Of a stretch of 6,472 bases of DNA, positions 1 through 6,472 are shown piece after piece. Every line of letters begins with the position of its first letter. Position 1 is the first letter of the stretch. The position numbers and the translations under genes were made by a program. A model generated the notes under the pieces. That model had not been told where the DNA came from. It did not search any database and was given only the letters and a program-made list of their open reading frames with translations. Origin of the DNA: an uncultured Kordia sp. (lineage in GTDB: Bacteria > Bacteroidota > Bacteroidia > Flavobacteriales > Flavobacteriaceae); NCBI GenBank assembly GCA_913054565.1, contig CAJXHW010000103.1, positions 1 through 6,472 on the forward strand, in the 5' to 3' direction.

Positions 1-1222
1 TGAAATAATCTGTCAGAAATATAACTGGCAAAAACCCAAGAAAGGTTGAAATTAAAAGAACGTTTCGTAATTTTTTCATCTTACCCATTCCTTTATACAT
101 CCCGTCATAAATAAAGGCAATCGCACAAAGAGGCTGCATAAGTATAGCTAGCCAAAATGTATTATGAAAAGCTTCTCTAACCAATGCATTATTTGAATAT
201 AATTTTCCAATAGAAACATAAAACAGCCCTAAAGACGCAAATAAAATCAAACCTACTACAACGCCGTATTTTGTTAACTTCTTTCTTAAAACAGTAAGGT
301 TTTCAAAATCATTAGCACCAAATAACTTGCCAGACATCATATTACCTGCACTTGCATAACCATCAATAACAAACGCACATATAAACCATATATTAATTGA
401 AATGGTGTATGCATTGATATACTCTAAACCATAACTTGTGGCGTAATAACTAGACACATTTAGAGCAATGTTTAAAGCCAATGTTCTTACAAAAAGATTT
501 ATTATCATACCCATTAAATTTTTAATCTCTTTATTAAAAGGAAGACTAAACGTAATTGGAATAGGCGTTTTCTTTATTAAAAAATAAAATGCTAGAATCA
601 ACATTATAGCTTGAGAAATTACACTAGCATATGCAGCTCCCTTTAAGCCTAAAGGAGAAATGAATCCTTCTATACCAAAAACTAAAAGCATATCTAAACC
701 TAGATTAAAAACTAAACCAACTAAAGCAATTAACATAGGGTAATAAGTGTTCTGAAGACCTCTAAATGTACCTATAATAGCAAATGTGACCAATAACAGC
801 GGAAAGCCGAGAGCTCTAATCTGATAATAATCTACACAATAATCTAGCACCAGTCCTTTGGCGTTATATAAACTAAAAATTTCTTTTGCAAACGGATAAG
901 TTGTTCCTAAAATAAACAGACTTATTCCTACAATTATCAAAATTGCTTGTATGGGTAGGTTTTTAACAGCATCTAATTTTCCTGCCCCTAAATACTGTGA
1001 CACTATTGAAGAAATTGCACTTCTACTTTGCCCTAACATCCAAATTAATGCATTTAAAAAAACTGATACTAACCCAACAGCAGCTGCAGCCTCTGCACTA
1101 TGTTCTGGTAAATTACCAATAATAGCTAAATCTGTTGCTGATATTATTGGCTCAGCTATACCAGCTATTAAAGCAGGTATAGCTAACCTATTAATGCTTT
1201 TAAAACTTAAATCTACTTTCAA
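1..1222 (-). CDS. MATE family efflux transporter, DinF/NorM type, 3' end cut by window edge
   Basis: This is an inner-membrane multidrug and toxin extrusion protein, expected to export organic cations or metabolites in exchange for H+ or Na+. The frame is open for 407 codons from position 1222 to the window edge, against a usual length near 440-460, so roughly the last transmembrane segment is missing. About eleven to twelve hydrophobic segments are visible, for example near residues 10-30, 45-64, 88-112, 140-182, 195-217, 233-260, 270-290, 319-341, 351-373 and 385-403. Asp31 in the first helix (SATDLAIIG) and Asn173/Asp177 (FNLGLDMLL) match the acidic and polar sites of the N-lobe cation pocket in DinF-type MATEs. 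The start chosen is TTG: an in-frame stop lies 12 bp upstream (1237-1235), and the first in-frame ATG (Met62) would remove helix 1 and Asp31. It follows the hydrolase by 61 bp on the same strand. Family assignment is firm; the substrate cannot be read from sequence. Confidence 0.9.
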   Translation of the reverse strand, partial: MKVDLSFKSINRLAIPALIAGIAEPIISATDLAIIGNLPEHSAEAAAAVGLVSVFLNALIWMLGQSRSAISSIVSQYLGAGKLDAVKNLPIQAILIIVGISLFILGTTYPFAKEIFSLYNAKGLVLDYCVDYYQIRALGFPLLLVTFAIIGTFRGLQNTYYPMLIALVGLVFNLGLDMLLVFGIEGFISPLGLKGAAYASVISQAIMLILAFYFLIKKTPIPITFSLPFNKEIKNLMGMIINLFVRTLALNIALNVSSYYATSYGLEYINAYTISINIWFICAFVIDGYASAGNMMSGKLFGANDFENLTVLRKKLTKYGVVVGLILFASLGLFYVSIGKLYSNNALVREAFHNTFWLAILMQPLCAIAFIYDGMYKGMGKMKKLRNVLLISTFLGFLPVIFLTDYF

Positions 1223-1283
1223 TTGTATAAATAATTAAAATACTAGTTTATAAAACTAAAATGAAAACGTTATTATGAAGATA

Positions 1284-2126
1284 TCAATTGTGACTAAACT
1301 TTATTATTTCATTTACAGCCAAATCTAAATCTTCTGGCAAGTTATCGCTTGACCATGGGTGACCACTACCAAACACATGATTTGCATCATCAATTGCAAA
1401 TAACTCGCTCTTAGCGCTCCAAACAAGCAAACTTTCAGCCTCTTTGAAAGGGACTGTTTCATCAGCAGTACCATGGATGATTAAATGTGGCACAGTCAAC
1501 TCTTTAGCTGCTCGTGAAATTGTTAACCGTGTTTCATTATTTATAAAATCTTCATAAAACTGAAAATAATGAGGCATCTGCTGTTTTGTTCTAGTGTTTT
1601 CAATATAAGCAACTCCCTGATTTTTCCAAAATTCTAATTCTGATCCAATAGGAAAGCGCGATTTATAATCTGATACTCCAGCAAGGGTTATCAGCTTTTT
1701 GATACGCTTGTCTTCAGCTGTCTTGATGGTCACAATACCGCCACCTCTAGAGTGCCCTACAAGAATAATAGCGGACGGATCTAACTCATTGATGTATGGG
1801 TTTTCATTACTGTTAACCCAATTCAGAACGGTGTTTAAATCATTTAATTCTTTTGAAAAATTATTTTCTCCAAAAGCGTCTAGGTTAGGAAAGTCTATAG
1901 GATTCTCAATAGTCCCACCATTATGTGAAAAGTTGAATTTTAAAAAAAATAGTGATGATTTTGCAATACTTTCAGCAAGTATATTCCAACAACCCCAATC
2001 CTTAAACCCTTTATAACCATGGCAAAAAATTACAATAGGTTTGGGTTTATTGGTTTCTAAAAATGTAACATCCGCTAAAATTGGTTTGTTATCCTTTGGA
2101 GATAACACATGTGTCTGCTTAATCAT
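1284..2126 (-). CDS. Alpha/beta hydrolase, probable esterase or peptidase-like, substrate unknown
   Basis: This is a 280-residue serine hydrolase of the alpha/beta fold with no signal peptide or membrane segment, so probably cytosolic. The parts appear in the expected order: an oxyanion-hole strand with His36-Gly (FCHGYKGFKDW), the nucleophile elbow G-H-S-R-G-G with Ser126, the acid Asp222 in HGTADETVP, and the base His250 in DDANHVFG. A variable lid region lies between about residues 150 and 215. The triad is complete, so the enzyme should be active; acyl-ester or amide hydrolysis is inferred from the fold only. I chose ATG 2126 because it follows the nuclease stop (2131-2129) by 2 bp, which suggests translational coupling. 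A longer frame from ATG 2168 would add 14 residues rich in basic and aromatic residues, unlike the usual start of this fold, and overlap the nuclease gene by 40 bp. It could equally be called a dienelactone-hydrolase-like or carboxylesterase-like protein. Confidence 0.9.
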   Translation of the reverse strand: MIKQTHVLSPKDNKPILADVTFLETNKPKPIVIFCHGYKGFKDWGCWNILAESIAKSSLFFLKFNFSHNGGTIENPIDFPNLDAFGENNFSKELNDLNTVLNWVNSNENPYINELDPSAIILVGHSRGGGIVTIKTAEDKRIKKLITLAGVSDYKSRFPIGSELEFWKNQGVAYIENTRTKQQMPHYFQFYEDFINNETRLTISRAAKELTVPHLIIHGTADETVPFKEAESLLVWSAKSELFAIDDANHVFGSGHPWSSDNLPEDLDLAVNEIIKFSHN

Positions 2127-2128
2127 AC

Positions 2129-4870
2129 TTACACTTCTTTTTCTGTGAAAGGGATATTTAAATTGCATATTTCTTCTATCAAGTACTTTAATTCATTCAT
2201 GAAATTATTTAAAGTGTCTTCAGTAATTATTGAATCTTTTTTGGCACCCCTACCATCTTTATCTTTTTTAGAAAACTTTAAAAATCCCGCATTTAAATTT
2301 TTAAACGATATAATACCTGCCTCAACGGGCTGATTAAATTTTTGTTGCTGCATAATCATATAGGCATAGGTAAGTATCTGAAATGGCTTACTGTATTTTG
2401 TGTAATCTGTAGTAATATCTTCCCAATTTACCAATTCTACTTTTCCTTGTTCTACCTTACCTGTTTTATAATCAATAATTCTAATAACACCGTCAACCTC
2501 ATCAATTCTATCAACTTTACCAGTAATGTAAACCGGAAAATCTAAACTCGGAACATTTAACTTTGTTTTTAAATCAGACTCAATATGCTTAATTATAACC
2601 TCGTTACTTCTTGACACTAATTTTAATTCTTGTTTTAAGAAATTTGACACATATCGTTTAGCTATATTATAAATAATGAGATTTTGGCCTTTAGAAATAT
2701 CCCCTTTTTTAAACTCTTTTTTAAACTGATAGGCAACTTCTTTATTGATTTTTTGTTGCATTAACACAATTAAATCTTTAGTCAATTTTTGACCTTCTAA
2801 AGGCTTATAAAATTCTTCTAAGGTATTGTGTACAATAGTACCGAGAGTATTAGCAGCAACGGTCTCTTCAACTTCATTTTCTTCGTAAATTCGAAGAATT
2901 TTTTGCTTGTAAAAATCAATGGGGTTTCTAACATACTGTGTTAATGCAGATGGTGAAAATCCCTTATCAGCTATAACTTTTAAACGTTCAATAATAGCCT
3001 CTTCTTTTTGAATAACATGTATATCTTGTAATGTTCTAGGTATATTAGGAGTGCTGATATGGTAATTAACCGTATGTGACTTATTTAAAATAGTTTCTAA
3101 CTGCAATAAAAACCTGCTTTTTTCACCTGCATTTAAGCCGTCTGGCTCGGTATTATAAATTAATGCTATATCTGATGCACGTTGTAATAACCTAAAAAAA
3201 TGATAGGTATATACAGCATCTTTATCGTAATATGTTGGTAATTTATATCCCAATTTTAAATCAAAAGGAATAAATGAATTATGACTTTTTCCGGATGGTA
3301 AAACACCTTCGTTTACTGAAGTTAAAATCACCCGCTTAAAATCCAATACTCTTGACTCTAGCATTCCCATAATTTGCAAACCTTGTATAGGCTCTCCTTT
3401 AAAATCGAGAGTTTCCGTGCTTAATGTTTCTTTATAAGATTGGTAGAATCCATCTAAACTATTTATTACATTGTATTTACTCTGAAGTTGATTTAAAACA
3501 TTAAAGACTTCATTGAAACGGTATAAATATTCTAAATCTAATTGATGTGAGGACTGTAACTTGATTTTATCCTTTAACAATAATATAATTTTATGAAAAA
3601 CAGCAATAGTGTGTAAAACATCATCATTTAAGGAAAATAATTTTAAAGCTAATTGATCAGAAAAAAGATATTCTTCAATTTCAGATGCCGTCAAACTTAT
3701 GATATTATAGGTTTGTATGTAAGAAATTAGCTGGTCAACCTTTTCTGTACCGAAAAGTAATTTTGTGTAATTATTGTTTAAAAACGTAAGTAGCTTTTTA
3801 TAATAAAATTGATTGCCAGATTGATGAATATACAATTGAAAGACACTTTCAAAAAAAGCTGTTAACGGAATCTCCTTTAAAGGCATTCCCATTGTAATAT
3901 TTATAGTAGTAACGTTTTTAGGTAAAGAGTTTAGCAAAGGCAACAACAAGGATTCATCACCTAATACTACAGCTGTTTCTTTTAACTCTTCATCGGAAAG
4001 CTTACTTAATAAATAGCCTACTTTTTTTACTTGACCAATATTTTTTGGTAATGCGTAAACATCTATTTTCTTAGGGGTATTAAATTCATTGGATATTATT
4101 GAAAAATCATTATCTAGATAATAGTTCCAATCGGTTTTATACTTACGCAAAAAATGTGCTGTACTATTTGTAGATGAATTAAAAAACAATGCATCAGCAT
4201 CCCATAATACGCTAGCAAGATTTTGTTGCAATAGCTCTTGAAAAATAACCTCTTCACAGGTATTTAAAGCGTTAAACCCTAAAAAATAATGGTGTGCTGT
4301 TGTATTTTGAATATAGTGCTCAATATGCTCCGAAGCTTCTTTATAAATCAAGCCTTGGTATCCAATGCTATTTTCTAACAACGTCTCATACAGTTTTTGA
4401 TAATACTGATATGAATTTTCCCAAAAACTCAAGTAATTTTTAATTAAAACCGTTGGTTCCTCATTTGGCGACCAAGTTTCAATTTGTTTGATGTTTGATA
4501 AGTTTGAAAAAAACTGTTCTACATCAATTTTATAACGATCAATCTCATTAAAATCATGTAACAGTATTTGAGCCCATTTAGAAAATGATTCAAACGACTC
4601 TTTTTGATCTTCTGGGGTTAAAGCGCTGTATACACTATAAAATTCAAATAGTGTTTCTGTATTTGATAATGTTTTAAGCCCTGATATTTTTTCTATAAGC
4701 TCTTCTATACTTATAATTTCTGGCAAAAAAATAGTTGTGTTATAGTATTGAGTGAGTTCTTTTTTTAAAAACACACCAGCCCTTTTACTAGGCAACACAA
4801 AAACAACTTGACTGATAAGATTATCCTTAATCGCTAACTTATCTATACACTTGGCTATAAAACTCTGCAT
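2129..4870 (-). CDS. AddB/RecB-like PD-(D/E)XK nuclease, double-strand break repair
   Basis: This is a 913-residue protein resembling the AddB subunit of AddAB-type helicase-nucleases, which resect DNA ends for RecA recombination in the cytoplasm. Residues 20-60 (VVFVLPSKRAGVFLKKEL) hold the place of helicase motif I but lack the GxGKT Walker A. A degenerate UvrD-like C-terminal helicase block spans about 497-575 (LDFKRVILTSVNEGVLPS). The nuclease domain starts near 637. His681 in GTIVHNTLEEF, Asp787 in GKVDRID, Asp800 and Lys802 in IIDYKTGK, and Gln831/Tyr835 in QILTYAY are in the order and spacing of the RecB nuclease family, so cleavage activity is expected. The iron-sulphur cysteines of classical AddB are missing: Asn649-Pro650 stands where a Cys-Pro is usual, and the end lacks the Cys cluster. 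An in-frame TAA directly before ATG 4870 fixes the start. AddB is somewhat larger in Firmicutes (over 1100 residues). No AddA-like helicase is within the window. Confidence 0.9.
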   Translation of the reverse strand: MQSFIAKCIDKLAIKDNLISQVVFVLPSKRAGVFLKKELTQYYNTTIFLPEIISIEELIEKISGLKTLSNTETLFEFYSVYSALTPEDQKESFESFSKWAQILLHDFNEIDRYKIDVEQFFSNLSNIKQIETWSPNEEPTVLIKNYLSFWENSYQYYQKLYETLLENSIGYQGLIYKEASEHIEHYIQNTTAHHYFLGFNALNTCEEVIFQELLQQNLASVLWDADALFFNSSTNSTAHFLRKYKTDWNYYLDNDFSIISNEFNTPKKIDVYALPKNIGQVKKVGYLLSKLSDEELKETAVVLGDESLLLPLLNSLPKNVTTINITMGMPLKEIPLTAFFESVFQLYIHQSGNQFYYKKLLTFLNNNYTKLLFGTEKVDQLISYIQTYNIISLTASEIEEYLFSDQLALKLFSLNDDVLHTIAVFHKIILLLKDKIKLQSSHQLDLEYLYRFNEVFNVLNQLQSKYNVINSLDGFYQSYKETLSTETLDFKGEPIQGLQIMGMLESRVLDFKRVILTSVNEGVLPSGKSHNSFIPFDLKLGYKLPTYYDKDAVYTYHFFRLLQRASDIALIYNTEPDGLNAGEKSRFLLQLETILNKSHTVNYHISTPNIPRTLQDIHVIQKEEAIIERLKVIADKGFSPSALTQYVRNPIDFYKQKILRIYEENEVEETVAANTLGTIVHNTLEEFYKPLEGQKLTKDLIVLMQQKINKEVAYQFKKEFKKGDISKGQNLIIYNIAKRYVSNFLKQELKLVSRSNEVIIKHIESDLKTKLNVPSLDFPVYITGKVDRIDEVDGVIRIIDYKTGKVEQGKVELVNWEDITTDYTKYSKPFQILTYAYMIMQQQKFNQPVEAGIISFKNLNAGFLKFSKKDKDGRGAKKDSIITEDTLNNFMNELKYLIEEICNLNIPFTEKEV

Positions 4871-4875
4871 TTAGT

Positions 4876-4912
4876 AAAAATAAAAAAAGCGCCTCGATTA
4901 ACGAGACGCTTT
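4876..4912 (-). terminator. Intrinsic terminator of the OmpA-family gene
   Basis: An 11-bp stem pairs 4912-4902 with 4896-4886 around a 5-nt loop, and is followed on the minus strand by seven T, one A and five T (4888-4876). On the minus strand the only imperfect pair (4906 with 4892) is a G-U wobble. On the plus strand the same position is a C-A mismatch and the tail is poorer, so the orientation is minus. It lies 24 bp after the OmpA stop codon and ends 5 bp before the nuclease ATG, so it should separate the abundant OmpA message from the nuclease gene. Confidence 0.9.
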
Positions 4913-4920
4913 CAAATTTA
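4913..4920 (-). promoter_or_regulatory. Possible -7 element for the nuclease-hydrolase unit
   Basis: TAAATTTG on the minus strand matches the Bacteroidota -7 consensus TAnnTTTG exactly. No TTTG or TTG lies 17-20 bp upstream, so the -33 half is not recognisable. Transcription from it would begin around 4909-4905, inside the first arm of the terminator, giving a leader of about 36-39 nt. The nuclease gene needs its own promoter if the terminator is effective, and this is the only candidate in the gap. A single 8-bp match in AT-rich DNA can occur by chance. Confidence 0.35.
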
Positions 4921-4936
4921 TTTTATGGAAATTAAA

Positions 4937-6355
4937 TTACTTTGCTAATTTAACCTCTACTCTTCTGTTGTTTGCTCTACCAGCTCTTGTTCTGTTAGTA
5001 TCGATAGGAGTAGTTTCTCCGTATCCAGTAGCAGTTAATCTGTCAGCAGCAATACCATTAGCGATAAACCAATCTCTTACAGCATTTACCCTTCTTTCAG
5101 ATAATAATTGATTGCTTTTTGCACCACCAGCACTATCTGTATGACCACCTAAATCAAATTTAGCAGTTGGATATTCTTTAAAGATTGCGTTCATAGCTGT
5201 TAAAGCTGAGTAAGCTTGTTCTTTGAAAGAAGATTTACCTGAATCAAATAAGATAGTTTTTGCATAGTCATTTAATTTTTTAACCACCTCTTCAGTAGCT
5301 TCTGGACAACCGTTGTTAGCTACAGTTCCTGGAACATCAACACATTGATCATCTTTATCTAAAACTGAATCACCATCAGTATCTGGCCAAGGACATCCGT
5401 TGTTAGCAGCTGGTCCAGCTACTTGAGGACAACCATCTTTAGCATCAGCAATACCATCAGCATCAGCATCAGGACAACCAGCTAATTCTTTTAAACCTGC
5501 AACATCAACACACTCGTCTTTGTTATCAGATACTCCATCACCGTCTGTATCAGCACATCCGTTATATTCTGGTAAACCAGGAACTTCTGGACAGTCATCT
5601 TTAGCGTCTTCGATTCCATCACCGTCTGTATCAGGACATCCGTTGAATGCTTCTAATCCAGCAACTTCTGGACAAGCATCATCTTTATCATATATTCCAT
5701 CACCATCCATATCAGAACCTCCGAAAGCGAAAGTTAAACCTATAGTGTTTTGGAAATAGTTACCATTTTCTAATTCTTCAGCAAAATTGTTTTTGTAAAC
5801 TGACTGTGCTTTTATAGCTACATTATCAGATACCCAGAAGTTAATTCCTAAACCTCCTCCAGCAACTAAACCAGACTCATCAATCATCCAGTTATATCCT
5901 GCATTAGCTCTTACATAAGGGTCTAACCATTCCATACCATCCCATAAAGTATTTAAGTGATAGTTTACACCTAAATCTAATCCGAAATAGTTTTCATCAT
6001 CAAGATCATTAGGGCTATAAGGTACGTCATTTTCTAAATACTTATTATCGTATTGAGTTAACTTGTTAAATGTTCCTGTTAAATCTAAAGAAACACCACT
6101 ACCCATATAACGAGCTACAGATAAATGAGATAATGCAGGAACCATATTCCATTGGTCAGAAGCATTAAAAAATTCATTAAACATCTTTGCTTCTTCAATA
6201 CCAGAGTTTCCTACTGTTCCATCATTTCCTGCAGATAAAAAATTTACTGCATTGGCTCCAATTGTTACAGCCCACGGATTGTCTTCAGTTTGTGCATTAG
6301 CGCTTACCCCTAATATCAAGGCACATGCAACTAATATTTTACTAAATTGTTTCAT
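4937..6355 (-). CDS. OmpA-family outer-membrane protein with TSP type 3 repeats
   Basis: This 472-residue envelope protein anchors the outer membrane to peptidoglycan. A signal peptide covers residues 1-21 (basic start, hydrophobic ILVACALILGV, cleavage after SANA), leaving Gln22 as the mature N-terminus. Residues about 25-212 look like a beta-barrel: alternating strands rich in Gly and aromatic residues, ending in the strand NTIGLTFAFGG. Residues 215-350 are five calcium-type thrombospondin 3 repeats forming a periplasmic linker. Residues about 360-472 are the OmpA/MotB peptidoglycan-binding domain, with Asp407 in GGHTDSAG and Arg422 in LSERRVNAV, spaced 15 apart like the diaminopimelate-binding Asp271/Arg286 of E. 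coli OmpA. Codon use is more uniform than in its neighbours (arginine mostly AGA, many AAC, GGT and GCT), as expected for high expression. It has its own promoter and terminator. It resembles the OmpA/P60-type antigens reported in Flavobacterium, but this is from memory, not a search. Confidence 0.95.
   Translation of the reverse strand: MKQFSKILVACALILGVSANAQTEDNPWAVTIGANAVNFLSAGNDGTVGNSGIEEAKMFNEFFNASDQWNMVPALSHLSVARYMGSGVSLDLTGTFNKLTQYDNKYLENDVPYSPNDLDDENYFGLDLGVNYHLNTLWDGMEWLDPYVRANAGYNWMIDESGLVAGGGLGINFWVSDNVAIKAQSVYKNNFAEELENGNYFQNTIGLTFAFGGSDMDGDGIYDKDDACPEVAGLEAFNGCPDTDGDGIEDAKDDCPEVPGLPEYNGCADTDGDGVSDNKDECVDVAGLKELAGCPDADADGIADAKDGCPQVAGPAANNGCPWPDTDGDSVLDKDDQCVDVPGTVANNGCPEATEEVVKKLNDYAKTILFDSGKSSFKEQAYSALTAMNAIFKEYPTAKFDLGGHTDSAGGAKSNQLLSERRVNAVRDWFIANGIAADRLTATGYGETTPIDTNRTRAGRANNRRVEVKLAK
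5306..5713 (-). repeat. Five tandem thrombospondin type 3 repeats within the OmpA-family gene
   Basis: The units begin at residues 215, 242, 269, 296 and 325, with periods of 27, 27, 27 and 29 residues. Each has the pattern DxDGDGxxDxxDxC followed by an NGC or AGC end, giving ten cysteines in five likely intra-repeat pairs (228/240, 255/267, 282/294, 309/321, 338/350). The aspartates form the calcium-binding loops known for this family. Repeats 4 (DADADG) and 5 (DTDGDS) have lost a loop glycine. The last unit is offset by two extra residues in a Cys-Pro-Trp-Pro segment. Confidence 0.92.
5535..5644 (-). repeat. Near-identical 29-bp direct repeats, 81 bp apart, inside the TSP3 array
   Basis: Positions 5535-5563 and 5616-5644 agree at 28 of 29 bases and are offset by exactly 81 bp, which is one 27-residue TSP3 unit. 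They encode the NGC(A/P)DTDGDG junction of repeats 2 and 3. The other units are more diverged at DNA level. Recombination or slippage between the copies would add or remove one unit while keeping the frame. Confidence 0.85.
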
Positions 6356-6389
6356 ATTAATAAAGTTTAATTTTAAGTGTTAATCTCAG

Positions 6390-6420
6390 CAAATGTAGTA
6401 CGTAAAAAGTTATTAACAAA
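6390..6420 (-). promoter_or_regulatory. Bacteroidota-type promoter of the OmpA-family gene
   Basis: On the minus strand TTTG (6420-6417) is separated by exactly 19 bp from TACATTTG (6397-6390). This fits the Bacteroidota primary-sigma consensus TTTG-N19-TAnnTTTG at every defined base. Transcription would start around 6386-6382, giving a leader of about 27-31 nt. The leader is AT-rich with no Shine-Dalgarno motif, as is usual for highly expressed genes in this phylum. The remaining DNA to the window edge (6421-6472) shows no supported gene. Confidence 0.85.
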
Positions 6421-6472
6421 AATTTAAGTAATTATTTTTCTCATTTTAGTTCACAATACTGCTGTTTTTTTT

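Noticed and set aside
951..1238. Plus-strand open frame opposite the start of the MATE gene
   Set aside because: The minus strand encodes a continuous MATE protein with conserved pocket residues across this region; the plus frame has no recognisable feature.
1244..1258. Small inverted repeat (6-bp arms, 3-nt loop) in the hydrolase-MATE gap, overlapping TAGTTTTA, a 7 of 8-like match to the -7 element
   Set aside because: The stem is almost all A-T pairs and too weak for a terminator; the -7-like match lacks its final G and has no -33 partner. Such matches are expected in AT-rich spacers.
1699..2545. Plus-strand open frames (1699-2016, 2109-2333, 2342-2545) opposite the hydrolase and nuclease genes
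   Set aside because: All are antisense to well-supported coding sequence and show no domain, promoter or coding bias of their own.
5306..5713. Regularly spaced repeats that could be taken for a CRISPR-like array
   Set aside because: The period is a multiple of three, the repeats are degenerate and in frame, and the translation is a clear calcium-binding repeat protein.
5520..5759. Plus-strand open frame opposite the TSP3 repeats
   Set aside because: It is Ser/Pro-rich low-complexity sequence that mirrors the Asp/Gly repeat codons on the coding strand; no start context or known domain.
6323..6334. Lipobox-like LVAC at residues 8-11 of the OmpA-family protein
   Set aside because: The hydrophobic stretch before the cysteine is too short for a lipoprotein signal and continues past it to a good signal peptidase I site after residue 21.
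6465..6472. Run of eight T at the right edge, possibly a terminator tail for a plus-strand gene
   Set aside because: No convincing hairpin precedes it within the visible DNA and no plus-strand gene is present, so nothing can be supported.

Overview
The window looks like a piece of chromosome from a member of the Bacteroidota, most likely a marine or aquatic Flavobacteriaceae. The evidence is very AT-rich DNA, a near-perfect Bacteroidota-type promoter (TTTG-N19-TAnnTTTG) in front of the outer-membrane protein gene, no clear Shine-Dalgarno sites, and an OmpA protein with thrombospondin type 3 repeats of the kind common in flavobacteria. This assignment is an inference from sequence style, not from a search.

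All four genes lie on the minus strand, so transcription runs from high to low coordinates. From the right edge: about 117 bp of non-coding DNA with the ompA-type promoter; an OmpA-family outer-membrane protein (6355 to 4937); a strong intrinsic terminator (4912 to 4876) with a possible promoter element beside it; a 913-residue AddB/RecB-type PD-(D/E)XK nuclease (4870 to 2129); a small alpha/beta hydrolase that begins 2 bp after the nuclease stop (2126 to 1284); a 61-bp gap; and a DinF/NorM-type MATE transporter that starts at TTG 1222 and runs off the left edge without its C-terminus.

Functionally there are two units. The OmpA protein is an abundant envelope protein joining the outer membrane to peptidoglycan, with its own strong promoter and terminator. 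The nuclease and hydrolase form a tightly spaced pair, and the MATE gene may be read with them because no strong terminator separates them. The nuclease is expected to work with an AddA/UvrD-type helicase in double-strand break repair, but no such partner is in the window. The sequence does not show a functional link between the nuclease, hydrolase and transporter.

There are no RNA genes, mobile elements, CRISPR arrays or phage genes. No stretch over 300 bp lacks a gene. I see no convincing new biological system. The most interesting points are an AddB-like protein without a Walker A motif and without iron-sulphur cysteines, and the packing of terminator, possible promoter and start codon between the OmpA and nuclease genes.
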